DNA of 64,000 nt. Origin: Zavarzinella sp. (GTDB taxonomy: Bacteria; Planctomycetota; Planctomycetia; Gemmatales; Gemmataceae). Numbering within the stretch: the stretch's first letter is position 1; every line of letters begins with the position of its first letter. The stretch spans positions 930,001 through 994,000 of the forward strand of contig JAWKTI010000001.1 in the NCBI GenBank assembly GCA_041399155.1. The letters are read 5' to 3'. Both the position numbers and the translations under genes were made by a program. This document shows, one piece after another, positions 1 through 8,949 of this stretch. Below the pieces are notes generated by a model. That model did not search any database and was not told the DNA's origin. It worked only from the letters and a program-made list of their open reading frames with translations.

Positions 1-2
1 CC

Positions 3-107
3 CTGTCAAATGAAGCTGCTGTCGAATCCGAAAAAAGATTCAAAACCGTTACATTTGTGAATGGCATTAAAATTAGAATTATCGTTAAAATTCATCCGAT
101 TGCTTAA
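3..107 (+). CDS. C-terminal end of an unidentified gene cut by the window edge
   Basis: The first reading frame that is open from the window edge runs for 34 codons and ends in TAA at 105-107. The visible peptide ends in VKIHPIA and is rich in Lys, Val and Ile. It is too short to assign to a family, and an open stretch of this length could also arise by chance in this A+T-rich sequence. No other gene fits the first 300 bases. The remaining 108-365 is non-coding as far as I can see and should hold the promoter of the downstream kinase gene. Confidence 0.35.
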   Translation: MSNEAAVESEKRFKTVTFVNGIKIRIIVKIHPIA

Positions 108-365
108 ATCGAATTGTCCCGACCTAGTTGGTAATTGTTTGGTGCAGTTTTTCTATTCCGCCCAATCTATTTCAGGCAGAATCTCAAAATTAGGCACTTG
201 CCATAGATGAATTGTAATTTTTGCAAGAATTGTGGAAATTCCGATCCGTTTTAGCCACTTTCCATTTGCCTCGGTGCTCCACTGTACTACTGTTGGTGCA
301 GCAAATGCAACTCTGCGTCTGGAACCACTCGCACGGGTACAGACCAAGCTCCACGGATTTCGGTA

Positions 366-2660
366 ATGCAATCTGACTTAACAGCCACCATTAGGAAGAT
401 TATTGAAGAGTGGATCCAGTCTGGGGTTCCATCGCTGGAAACGGCGATTGCTGAATATCCTGAGCTTGCCGAAAACAAGAATGCGGTGCTGGAACTTGCT
501 ACGTTTGAATACAAGTTCCTTGTATCCACGGGAGTGGAGATCACACCGGAATCATACAGCCATCGATTTCCAAAGTATGCCCAGGCGTTGTTGCGAGTAC
601 TGGGCAATGTGTCTCAGGATGAACTTGGCTCAATGCCTGAAGCCACATTGAAACTGAGCGATAGTAAATCAGGTCCCAAACCGTCGCCAGCGCCAGCAAC
701 TTCGATGGTGGCAACTCCACATGCCAGTTGGCCACAGATCGGGGAACATCTTGGTCAGTATGTGTTGCTGCGGAAGCTGGGCCAGGGGGCGTTCAGCCGT
801 GTCTATCTGTCACTGGACGAAATGACTCAGCGTCAGGTGGTGCTGAAAGTTACCCAGAAGATGACCGCCGAACCAAGTTTATTAGGAAATATTAATCATC
901 CGAACATTGTTTCTCTGCTGACTGCCAGCCAGCAGGCGAACGGATTGAACTGCCTGGTCATGAACTACGTGGGCAGTGCGACTCTCGAAGATCTGATTGA
1001 ATTGGTCAATCCCATTGAAGGTGGGGTTCCTCGCCCCAACAGTGCGGACGTTATTCTGGCAGCAGCCAAACGCCACCACCACAAGGCGGATCAGCTGCCC
1101 GATTTGGGCAAACAGGCGCAAGTACTTGCCAAATATAGCTTTATCGATGGGCTAGTCTGGTTGTTCCGGCAGGTGGCCGACGCACTTGCGTATGTGCACC
1201 AGCGGAACATCGTCCACCAGGATATCAAGCCATCCAACATTCTGCTGGGCTTCGACGGTCGCCCAAGATTAATAGATTTTAATCTGGCTTATGCCAGTTC
1301 AGCAAATAATTCCCAGATCGGTGGGACATTGCTCTACATGGCACCGGAACAGATTGAACAGATTCGTTTACCCAAAGAGCAGCGGATCGGCTCGAACTCT
1401 GCCTGCGATATTTATTCGTTTGGCGTGATAATGTACGAATTATTCGCTGGCGCCCACCCGTGGGGCCCGATTCCGAGCCGTCGAGGCACGCTGGAAATCG
1501 CAAAATCGATGAGCGAATTGCAACGCAAGCCACTGGTTCCGGTTCATTTGCTGAATCGGCGGGTCCCAAGGCGTTTGTCGCAGTTAATTTCGCAATGTCT
1601 GGAATTTGATCCTGCAAATCGCTTCCCCAGTGCGGCAGAATTGGTCAAAGAGTTACAATATTGTTACACTCCGGCCAAAAAATGGTCATTTGTCACTCAG
1701 ACTTACACCGGTCGAGCTGCAATTCTGGCAGCTTCGATTGGCCTGGTCTCTGGTGGGGCATGGAGTATCAATTCCATGGCAGCCAGCCAGCCGATTATTG
1801 CTTACCAACAGCCCACCGCAGAAGAGCAGATTGCTGCCGCACGCAAAGCTATTCGAGAAGGGAAGCCCGACCAGGCTTCTGCCTATTTAACCCAGTTACT
1901 CAATAGTGATGCGAAAGCAGAATATTACCACCTGCGTGGGATCGCCAAGATGATGCAGCAGAACTGGTCTTCTGCTTCGGAAGATCTGGCACAGGCCTAT
2001 CAACTGCAGACACAATCGGTGCCGTTTGCAACAGCGTATGCGGAAACTCTTTTGAAATCTGGCAAGCACCAGCAGGCACGGTCCATTTTCAGCGAATGCC
2101 TTCTTCGACAACCCGAAAACCACACCGTGCGGTGCGGCGTCGCCTACACCCAAATCCTGGCAGGAAACCTGATGGAAGCAGAAAAAACGATCAACGGTGG
2201 TCTGGAATCCCAGCCCACCCACCCACAGTTGCTGGCTAACTGGCTGAACCTGTGGGTGATGCGAGCGGTTACCAACAATGCCACGCTAACGGAATCGCAA
2301 CTTCAGCGCGTGGAGTGGGTGGTGAAGCAGATGCCCAACGATCACCTGTTTCACCTGTGGGCGGCAAAAATCTACGCCTACCAGTTAATGTGGATGAAAC
2401 GCACCAATAAAGGGACTGTTCAGGAACGCGAATACCTGCAACTGACCGGTCAACGATGGTTCCGAACTGCCTATGAAGCGGGGGTGTCCAGCGAACATTG
2501 GCGTTTTGACTCGATGTTTCTGTCGTTACTGGGTGGCAAATCACCCCTTGAGATGGGTTGGAAGGCACCGGAAAACGAAGCCCGCTACGACACCTTTTCA
2601 TTTTTCTTTGGCAAACCAGCAGACCTGCTGCAACCTGAACCAGAAATTGCTGCGAAATGA
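366..2660 (+). CDS. Ser/Thr protein kinase with TPR-rich C-terminus and atypical catalytic motifs
   Basis: A 764-residue Hanks-type kinase. The kinase domain spans about residues 128-430, with glycine loop GQGAFS, ATP-anchoring K161 (VVLKV) and an intact APE motif (MAPEQ). The catalytic loop is H284-Q-D-I-K-P-S-N, so the usual HRD is HQD, and the Mg-binding DFG is D304-F-N. The metal-binding residues D286, N291 and D304 remain, so activity is plausible but it is a non-RD kinase with a changed activation-segment anchor. A single hydrophobic segment at about 450-470 is followed by TPR-like helices (about 480-700), the layout common for planctomycete membrane kinases. The region before residue 128 resembles the acidic leader of these kinases. 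Its substrate is unknown. It stands alone, with about 150 bases to the convergent gene downstream. Confidence 0.93.
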   Translation: MQSDLTATIRKIIEEWIQSGVPSLETAIAEYPELAENKNAVLELATFEYKFLVSTGVEITPESYSHRFPKYAQALLRVLGNVSQDELGSMPEATLKLSDSKSGPKPSPAPATSMVATPHASWPQIGEHLGQYVLLRKLGQGAFSRVYLSLDEMTQRQVVLKVTQKMTAEPSLLGNINHPNIVSLLTASQQANGLNCLVMNYVGSATLEDLIELVNPIEGGVPRPNSADVILAAAKRHHHKADQLPDLGKQAQVLAKYSFIDGLVWLFRQVADALAYVHQRNIVHQDIKPSNILLGFDGRPRLIDFNLAYASSANNSQIGGTLLYMAPEQIEQIRLPKEQRIGSNSACDIYSFGVIMYELFAGAHPWGPIPSRRGTLEIAKSMSELQRKPLVPVHLLNRRVPRRLSQLISQCLEFDPANRFPSAAELVKELQYCYTPAKKWSFVTQTYTGRAAILAASIGLVSGGAWSINSMAASQPIIAYQQPTAEEQIAAARKAIREGKPDQASAYLTQLLNSDAKAEYYHLRGIAKMMQQNWSSASEDLAQAYQLQTQSVPFATAYAETLLKSGKHQQARSIFSECLLRQPENHTVRCGVAYTQILAGNLMEAEKTINGGLESQPTHPQLLANWLNLWVMRAVTNNATLTESQLQRVEWVVKQMPNDHLFHLWAAKIYAYQLMWMKRTNKGTVQEREYLQLTGQRWFRTAYEAGVSSEHWRFDSMFLSLLGGKSPLEMGWKAPENEARYDTFSFFFGKPADLLQPEPEIAAK

Positions 2661-2811
2661 CCAACTGAATGCAACAGCTTTTTATCGGAGCGAAGCAGGA
2701 TTAGCCGCGGAATTCACTTTTAAGCCACCTTAACCGGACAAATGCGAAACAGACTGGATTCCCGCCTGCCCAGGGTGATAGAATCAACTCTCGAATTTCA
2801 GCCGGGGAAAT

Positions 2812-3951
2812 TTAGTTTCCCTTCAGCTTATTCCTGACAAACAAGTCGCGAGAATTTCCGCCATGTTGGGGAGTATGATTTTCACGTACATATTTCCCCA
2901 CACAGTATTTGAACTCACGATAGTGGAATTGATCTGCCAGTCGGACAACAAAACCTTCCATTTCGTCGTCTGCAAATTTATCTCGATAGAGGTTACGGAT
3001 CAGATCGTCATCCCACATACCATCATAGAGAACTGGAACAGTTGACAATCCCGGTGTTCCAGCTTGTTTTAGGATATCATCAAATAACGCAAACCATTCA
3101 CACGTCTCATCCCAACTCAGGCAGTTGTTTTTATCATCCCACATCATCCAGGCCATGGCATAGGAAGGCAGATTTTGATAGTAGATGTCGTGCTTTACAT
3201 AAAGATTTTCGACGTTGACACGATAACCCTGGGGAATGTCGTAACAGAATTTTGAATGGAAATTCTGTAACCAGTGCATCGTTTCATCTGATTTGAAATC
3301 AGTAGTACGGGCATGTAAATAATCCCTGTAAAGCGTATTCTGCCCACCATCCATCTTCACCGTGGCAATGACTCGATTTCCCTGGAATCGTTCCAGGTGC
3401 TCCATCACGCGATCATCTCCCAGATCGTCTTTTTCTACTTTTGGGCTGAAAGGAAGATGGCAGGTGCGTGGGTGTTTGACGTAATCGGTATACAGATTTA
3501 ACACACCACCGAGAGTTAGCATTGTCTGAACGCTTTCATCCCAGTACAATTCCCCTCTCATCCGTCTGCCATTGGATAATACCGGATCGCCCCATACAGT
3601 ATAAATCTGATTGAAATACAGATGGTCGGGCAGTATCAAACGTTGAATTCCTGCAGCTTTTCGACAATCATCCGGTGAAATCACCGTCATGCCAGCCTGC
3701 AGGTGACAGGAGAAGTTTCCTGATTCGGTTTTGTCGTATCCTCGATCACACAGCGTGACTCCGTTATCCAGAAAATAGCCACCAAACTGGTCTGGTGCTG
3801 TCCAGAGTCGCCGTTCCATGATGTGGTGGGCGTCCAATCGAACGTCGCCTTCCGCTTTCGCACCGCAGATGACACATTGATGACCATCACGATCGAACAC
3901 GCCATCGCGAAATTGTGTTCGAGTCAGTAATTTTGGTTGCGAATTCGACAT
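2812..3951 (-). CDS. HNH nuclease domain fused to ATP-dependent RNA ligase (Rnl2-like/PF09414-type)
   Basis: A 379-residue protein with two recognisable domains. Residues 14-90 look like an HNH/treble-clef nuclease: C26-x-x-C29, D40-A-H42-H43, N63-G-V-T-L-C68 and C82-H83. Residues about 150-365 are a nucleotidyltransferase of the RNA ligase family: motif I is K199-M-D-G (adenylated lysine), then LYRDYLHAR, a motif III region VENLYVKHDIYYQNLPSYA, motif IV EGFVVRLA and a motif V-like EFKYCVGKYVREN. The ligase half closely matches stand-alone bacterial RNA ligases I know of by motif wording (KMDG, LYRDY, LSWDE, EGYVVR). I do not recall the HNH fusion as usual. It could process and then reseal a cleaved RNA, or the HNH part may only bind nucleic acid. 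The ATG start is at 3951. It is divergent from the gene at 4201. Confidence 0.88.
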   Translation of the reverse strand: MSNSQPKLLTRTQFRDGVFDRDGHQCVICGAKAEGDVRLDAHHIMERRLWTAPDQFGGYFLDNGVTLCDRGYDKTESGNFSCHLQAGMTVISPDDCRKAAGIQRLILPDHLYFNQIYTVWGDPVLSNGRRMRGELYWDESVQTMLTLGGVLNLYTDYVKHPRTCHLPFSPKVEKDDLGDDRVMEHLERFQGNRVIATVKMDGGQNTLYRDYLHARTTDFKSDETMHWLQNFHSKFCYDIPQGYRVNVENLYVKHDIYYQNLPSYAMAWMMWDDKNNCLSWDETCEWFALFDDILKQAGTPGLSTVPVLYDGMWDDDLIRNLYRDKFADDEMEGFVVRLADQFHYREFKYCVGKYVRENHTPQHGGNSRDLFVRNKLKGN

Positions 3952-4200
3952 GACATTACCAAATAATCGACCAATTGTTACGGGATAACTGGTCAGAAAT
4001 CGTTGATGCTCATTAATTTTACAATCAACAATGCATGCATTTGAAACAGAGTTGTCGGACCTCAGCCAGGTTCGGGCAGATCTGATTCCGATCCTCTTTA
4101 ACCTTCAGGTGGGAATGCTCGCTAAAAATGAGAGATATTTCATTTCCTCGTTTGTTCCACCTTCGGCTATATTGTTATCTGTCCGATATAGGGTATCGCC

Positions 4201-5236
4201 GTGGAAACATTTGAAATCCGTTGTGAAGAATGTCAGGCCCGTTTGAAGGTCCAGCAGGCCCACGTGGGCAAGCGGATTCGCTGCACTCAGTGCCAACATG
4301 TGCAAGTGGTGCCAAATCTCACCCCGATCGAGCCAAAACTTCCCCCACTTCCCCCGCTGCCAAAGTCCGCACCAGCAAAGCCAGCACCCAGGCGGGAAAT
4401 CCCCTGTGATTGCTGTGGGCATCTGCTTACCGAAACGGAAGCGGCTGCCGGAAAATATTGTGCGGCTTGTCGTGGGGAAGCACCTGAGCGGGAGGTAGAA
4501 TCCTACAGCATTGGTAGCGGTGCTGCGGAGGCGCCTCGCGTCGATTTCGGGGCCACTCTGGAAGAATGGTGGCCCACAGGGGAAGGAACCCGCGTTCCTT
4601 ATTCGTGGCGAGCAGTTTTTCAGGCAAGCCGCGAAAATGCCCTTGATGGGCAGTGGAAAGCTGCCTTGAAACTGTTGCACCCGCTGTTTCGTGATGCGGT
4701 GAAAGAAAAAATCCCCGATGCGGATCAATTGAATCGACCGTTAGCATTCTGCCTCAGCCGCTGGTCGAGAAGGGAATTGCGGGAATTTCAAAAAATGGAC
4801 AAAAAGCCCACAAACAAGCTGGTGACGTTCCTGAACCTGGTGGTGGAAGCCCAAAAGTGGGGAAGAACATTCGATAACTTCGAATGCCCGATCTGCGAGC
4901 GATCCAGAAGATCGAAAGATGTTGGGGTGCGGATTCGCACGACCCGGGCAGTGTCTATACCTGCTGTGTGCCAATCAATACGATGGATGACAAAATCGTG
5001 CAGCACCTACGAACCATCCGGGAAAAATTGATCTTGCAAGCTACCTTGATGCCGAAGTTACTGTTGCAGAAAGCATTTACGAAAAATTGCCAGCCTGGTT
5101 CCGAGTGGTGAAATTTCAGGGCCCTTACTGGATCACCCGCGTGTATAACGAGCTGCCATCCAATGAAGGAGACGGTGGGGATGGGATTTCATCTGACGCT
5201 GGCGCAGCAGGAATGTTTGCGATGATTATGGGGTAA
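4201..5236 (+). pseudogene. Double zinc-ribbon hypothetical protein, reading frame broken twice
   Basis: Starts at GTG 4201. The N-terminus has a zinc ribbon (C-E-E-C then C-T-Q-C) of the type common at the start of planctomycete proteins, a Pro-rich linker, and a second CxxC pair (CDCC, CAAC). The start frame stays convincing to about 4884 and then stops at 5031 after unlikely sequence. Protein-like sequence continues in the next frame (PDLRAIQKIER to VQHLRTIRE, about 4884-5025) and then in the third frame (IDLASYLDAE to GMFAMIMG, TAA at 5234-5236). Each switch equals loss of one base, the first near GAATG at 4882-4886 and the second in the A-run at about 5022-5029. Joined, the product would be about 345 residues. 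It is either a recent pseudogene or two homopolymer-type sequencing errors. The function is unknown. Confidence 0.7.
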
Positions 5237-5277
5237 GCATGTTACAAATGCGATAAAAATAATCAATTCTCATTATT

Positions 5278-6564
5278 TTATGCCCGAGCCCTGTCCGTGA
5301 GGTACGGCAGAACGTATGGCCCTTTGGGGATCACTGCAATCGTGGCGTCGGCGCCGTGTTTGGCCAGTGCTTCTGTCACGGCCACTTCCACCGTGGGGCT
5401 TGTTTCAATGTAACAGTTTTGTAACTTCTCAGCAGGCAGGCCATTCGTCACAAGTTTTACCGTGCATTTTGCCAGCACTTTCGCCAGTTCTTCCAGTTGC
5501 CACTGATCCAGCACAAAATAATCGGTTTCCATAATCCGCTTTTTGAACAATTCAATATCCGGATTGTCGGCAATGATCTCCTGAAACTCCGGGCTGCCGA
5601 TCCCTTCAGTTAAGCTGGCAGCAATAATAATGGTGCCCCCACGTTTGATGATGGGCAACGCACCGATCATTCCTTTGACCGATTGATAAAACGTGGTATC
5701 CAGAGGATAGCCCGCGCCACTGGTAACCACGATATCCACGGGCTGGTCGAGGCCGGCTTTCACCACGCGGCGAACAAAGTCGACTCCTCGTTCCCACGCT
5801 GCAATCATGTCACCCGCACCCAGCCAGGTAATGCGGCGCTGGCCATCAATGCAGACATTCACAATAAAGTCGCACCCCGCCATCATTGCAATGCGGGTAT
5901 TCTCTTCGTGGACAGGATTCCCTTCCACCACGCCATTCTCGGCGTTGGGATGCTCCAGAAAGCGTGGGCTGTGCCATACTTTCACTGTTTCCAGACCGGC
6001 AATACCTGGGCAGATCAGTTTTCGGCCGCCTGAGTACCCCGCCATCATGTGGGGCTCAATGAGTCCCACGGACAGTTTCAGTTCTGCTTCCAGATAGCGG
6101 GTATCAATCCAGACAGGTACACCGTTGGGCGTGTTGCCCAGATAGGTGTGTTCAGAAAGTTCCTTGCCGTGGTGATTGATAACTGAATAGTTATCTACAA
6201 TTTCCTTTCCCACCAATTCCACCAGTTCCGCACCTTCATTGGGGCGGTGCAGCCCGGTGGCGATCAGAATCGTAATGTGCTGCCGTGGGATGCCACTTGC
6301 TTCCAGCGTTCCCAAAATGGGTGGTAACAGAAGTTGGTTGGGCACAGGCCGCGTGATATCGCAGATCAGGATGCAGGCACTTTTTTTCCCTTCTGCCAAC
6401 GTGGCCAGTGGTGCAGTACCGATCGGGTGTTGTAAAGCCGCTTCCAGATCGGCCAACGGGTCGGCCAGCGGGGCCACATCCTGAAGCGTCAGCGTTCCCA
6501 CCACGTTTTTGGTGGGCAGTTCCACATCCAGCCCCGTTTTGCCATAATCGAGCGTTACTTTCAT
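5278..6564 (-). CDS. larA: LarA-family nickel-pincer-dependent 2-hydroxyacid racemase/epimerase
   Basis: A 428-residue protein that matches lactate racemase family LarA along its length. The residues known for Lactobacillus LarA appear with a constant offset of two: H106 (ATGLHRP), H172 (EPHMMAGYSGGRK), K182 (the lysine that carries the nickel-pincer cofactor) and H198 (VWHSP). So the protein should be catalytically competent if the cofactor is supplied. The cofactor-making genes larB, larC and larE are not next to it and not in the window. The family covers racemases and epimerases for several 2-hydroxyacids, so lactate is not certain. Transcribed alone, divergent from the small basic protein gene. 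Confidence 0.9.
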   Translation of the reverse strand: MKVTLDYGKTGLDVELPTKNVVGTLTLQDVAPLADPLADLEAALQHPIGTAPLATLAEGKKSACILICDITRPVPNQLLLPPILGTLEASGIPRQHITILIATGLHRPNEGAELVELVGKEIVDNYSVINHHGKELSEHTYLGNTPNGVPVWIDTRYLEAELKLSVGLIEPHMMAGYSGGRKLICPGIAGLETVKVWHSPRFLEHPNAENGVVEGNPVHEENTRIAMMAGCDFIVNVCIDGQRRITWLGAGDMIAAWERGVDFVRRVVKAGLDQPVDIVVTSGAGYPLDTTFYQSVKGMIGALPIIKRGGTIIIAASLTEGIGSPEFQEIIADNPDIELFKKRIMETDYFVLDQWQLEELAKVLAKCTVKLVTNGLPAEKLQNCYIETSPTVEVAVTEALAKHGADATIAVIPKGPYVLPYLTDRARA

Positions 6565-6674
6565 GCCCAGAATATCCTGTTTACCGCTTGCCAGATTTCT
6601 TTCCTTCCTATAATAGCGAATTCATTAATGGAACGCGATTACATCGCTTCGATACACCTATAAAGTGTTATACT

Positions 6675-6896
6675 ATGTCTATCGATAAGTCTTTAAAGCG
6701 GAAACGTGGATCAAACAGTAATCGCAGTGTGCTGACGCGAGCCGAGCGGATTACGGCCATGAAAGAATCGGAAAAGTGGCAGGACGGCCAAAGCCCCTTC
6801 GGCTTGCCCAAAACCCGCGTGCAGAAAATTGTGCTGAAGAAAGCCAAGAAAGAAAAGGCACCGGAAGAAGATAAGAAGGGCAAGAAGAAAAAGTAG
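6675..6896 (+). CDS. Small basic protein of the Planctomycetes-Verrucomicrobia-Chlamydia type (TIGR04137-like)
   Basis: A 73-residue, very basic protein starting at ATG 6675 (MSIDKSLKRKRG). The pattern S-V-L-T-R-x-E-R-I in the middle, then W-Q-D-G and FGLPKTRVQKI, is the signature I associate with the small basic protein family of the PVC superphylum. The C-terminal 20 residues are nearly all Lys, Glu, Asp and Pro. The family has been suspected of a ribosome link but its role is not established. The in-frame sequence upstream of 6675 is not protein-like and overlaps the larA start antisense, so the short form is the gene. A terminator-like hairpin follows at 6931. Confidence 0.85.
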   Translation: MSIDKSLKRKRGSNSNRSVLTRAERITAMKESEKWQDGQSPFGLPKTRVQKIVLKKAKKEKAPEEDKKGKKKK

Positions 6897-6930
6897 TTTT
6901 TGGGGCGAGTGGGCAAAATTTGCAGCTTTC

Positions 6931-6960
6931 AGCCACCTTTATGGTGGCTTTCTTCGTTCT
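6931..6960 (+). terminator. Rho-independent terminator-like hairpin
   Basis: A perfect 7-bp stem, AGCCACC (6931-6937) with GGTGGCT (6943-6949), closes a 5-base loop and is followed by the T-rich stretch TTCTTCGTTCT. It lies 34 bases after the small basic protein stop and before the folK fusion, so it likely separates the two transcripts. Confidence 0.6.
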
Positions 6961-6998
6961 GATCACTGTTCAAACTTCTCACTTTCGGCGCTTGGCTT

Positions 6999-8261
6999 AT
7001 GGCAACCGTTCTCATCGCGTTGGGTTCCAATCTGGGCGATCGCTACCAATACCTGCAACGTGCGGGTGAACGATTGCACGCACTGCCCCGCCTTCGCGTG
7101 CTGAAGTGGGGCCAGATTTACGAAACGGCACCCGTCGGTGGACCTGCCAACCAGGGTGCCTACCTGAACACCACCGTGCTGGCAGAAACCACGCTGTCGC
7201 CGGAAGATCTGTTGCAGCGCATGTTACTTATTGAAAAGGACTTAGGGCGAATTCGCTCTGTCCAGGATGCCCCGCGTACCATCGATCTCGACCTGATTTT
7301 CTATGGAGATCTGGTTCAAACAGATCGCGATCCCTTGCTTCCTCACCCGCGAATGCAGTTAAGGCGTTTTGTCCTGCAACCTGCAGCCGACGTGGTGCCC
7401 GAGTGGCAGCACCCACAACTTGGCCTGACAATCGCACAGATGTCGGATCAATTGCCGCCGGAAGAAGACCTCCCGCAGATTTTCCCCAAGCCATTACTGT
7501 CAAAGCAGTTACCGCTTGCTGGCCTGCGTGCCATGGTGACTGGTGCGGCATCGGGAATTGGCAAAGCAATCGCCCACACTTTCGCCCAGAGTGGTGCTGA
7601 GCTGATCATTCACACCGGCAAATCTGAGGAAAAATTAATCTCTTTCGCCGAGGAACTTGCCGCAGACGGCTACATTGCAACCACCATTGTGCAGGATCTG
7701 GCAACGGGTGCCGGATGTCGCACGTTTACAGAACAGGTCTGGGCCCACGGTCCGGTGGATATTTTTGTCCACAATGCTGGCGTTGATCTGCTGACAGGGG
7801 ACGCACCCACGTGGGATATCGAAACCAAACTGCAGGCACTGTTCGAGATGGACATTCGCTCTAACGTCTTGCTGTGTAGAGACTTCGGACAACGAATGCA
7901 GCACCGCGGCTCGGGATCGATCATCACCATCGGCTGGGATCAGGCCGAAACTGGCATGGAAGGCGACAGTGGGCAACTATTCGCAGCCACCAAGGCAGCA
8001 ATTATGGCGTTCAGCAGATCGCTGGCGGTCAGTCTCGCCCCACAGGTCCGGGTGAATAACATTGCCCCAGGGTGGATCAAAACGGCATGGGGTGAAGGCA
8101 CCAGCGATGCCTGGCACAACCGGGTGGAACAGGAAACTCCACTGCAACGGTGGGGCATTCCGCAGGATATTGCCCAGGCCGCACTGTGGTTGGCCAATCC
8201 CACCAGCGGGTTTATTACAGGGCAAACCATCCGAGTGAATGGTGGTGCGGTGCGGTTGTAA
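6999..8261 (+). CDS. folK: FolK (hydroxymethyl-dihydropterin pyrophosphokinase) fused to a short-chain dehydrogenase-like domain
   Basis: A 420-residue fusion. Residues 1-150 are HPPK: ALGSNLGDR at the N-terminus, the APVGGPANQGAYLN loop, and the signature DAPRTIDLDLIFYGD, followed by LPHPRMQLRRFVL. This half should pyrophosphorylate 6-hydroxymethyl-dihydropterin in folate synthesis. Residues 175-420 are an SDR fold: TGAASGIG cofactor loop, HNAG, and the C-terminal ITGQTIRVNGG. The SDR catalytic site is altered: the expected Tyr of YxxxK is F328 (F-A-A-T-K332), and the usual SS before it is IGWD. The SDR half therefore probably binds a nucleotide or pterin without normal reductase activity, or has a new mechanism. 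Some bacteria pair folate genes with a pterin-reducing SDR (FolM), which makes a folate-linked role reasonable. No other fol gene is nearby. Confidence 0.92.
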   Translation: MATVLIALGSNLGDRYQYLQRAGERLHALPRLRVLKWGQIYETAPVGGPANQGAYLNTTVLAETTLSPEDLLQRMLLIEKDLGRIRSVQDAPRTIDLDLIFYGDLVQTDRDPLLPHPRMQLRRFVLQPAADVVPEWQHPQLGLTIAQMSDQLPPEEDLPQIFPKPLLSKQLPLAGLRAMVTGAASGIGKAIAHTFAQSGAELIIHTGKSEEKLISFAEELAADGYIATTIVQDLATGAGCRTFTEQVWAHGPVDIFVHNAGVDLLTGDAPTWDIETKLQALFEMDIRSNVLLCRDFGQRMQHRGSGSIITIGWDQAETGMEGDSGQLFAATKAAIMAFSRSLAVSLAPQVRVNNIAPGWIKTAWGEGTSDAWHNRVEQETPLQRWGIPQDIAQAALWLANPTSGFITGQTIRVNGGAVRL

Positions 8262-8379
8262 CGGAAAATGAAGATTTCCATTTGCCATCATCAGCCAACT
8301 GTTTTGGTGGCAGGATTCTGAAAACCACCAATCGTGCTTGCCAAAACTTCTTGGGATTCATAGCCTTACATGTCATTAC

Positions 8380-8395
8380 TGGGAATCCGTTCCCA
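8380..8395 (+). promoter_or_regulatory. Small hairpin in the leader region of rplU
   Basis: TGGGAATCCGTTCCCA is a perfect 6-bp stem with a 4-base loop. It sits about 120 bases before the L21 start in a 252-base non-coding stretch (8262-8513) that also contains GGTGG...CCACC pairing at about 8404-8430. Ribosomal protein leaders are often autoregulated, but I see no match to a known leader class. Confidence 0.3.
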
Positions 8396-8513
8396 ATGAA
8401 AATGGTGGGATTTGGCCTGACATGCCACCTAATTAACCAGGTGAAGTGGGCAAACCACAGTACTTATTTACAAACAGGTTTTTCCTGAAGTTTTTTTCCG
8501 GAGTAGTGCGTCC

Positions 8514-8822
8514 ATGAACGCAATTTTTGTTGATGGTTCCCGCCAGTTTCGAGTTGCCGTTGGCGACGTGGTTCGCATTGACCACCGCGATGTCAACGTG
8601 GGTGACACTGTAGAAATGACCAATGTTCTGATGACCGTCAACAACGGCACCGTTCAGATTGGCCAGCCACAGGTTGCAGGTGTGAAGGTTGTTGGCAAAG
8701 TCATTGGTCAGCCAAAAGACAAAGTGGTTATCCAGAAGTTCCGTCGCCGTAAGAACTACCGTCGATTGACCGGCCATTCTCAGCCATACGTCGAAATCCA
8801 AATCGAATCGATCTTGTCATAA
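8514..8822 (+). CDS. rplU: 50S ribosomal protein L21
   Basis: A 102-residue protein with the L21 layout: FVDGSRQFRVAVGD at the N-terminus and the C-terminal KFRRRKNYRRLTGHSQPY, which fits the L21 signature (K-x-R-R-R-K-x-Y-R-R-x-x-G-H-R/S-Q). It binds 23S rRNA in the large subunit. In most bacteria rplU is followed by rpmA (L27) and obgE. Here rpmA does not follow, and obgE is 32 kb away in this window. Confidence 0.97.
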   Translation: MNAIFVDGSRQFRVAVGDVVRIDHRDVNVGDTVEMTNVLMTVNNGTVQIGQPQVAGVKVVGKVIGQPKDKVVIQKFRRRKNYRRLTGHSQPYVEIQIESILS

Positions 8823-8949
8823 CTGCCCGTTGTATGCCATAATCCCCAGCGGACGCGAATTGACACCCACCATGGGTGAGAAAACTCATTAATTTCTCAC
8901 TCATTTCTGTGTGACGTGGGCGTTTGTAGTTGCAGCAGGGAGGCTCGAC

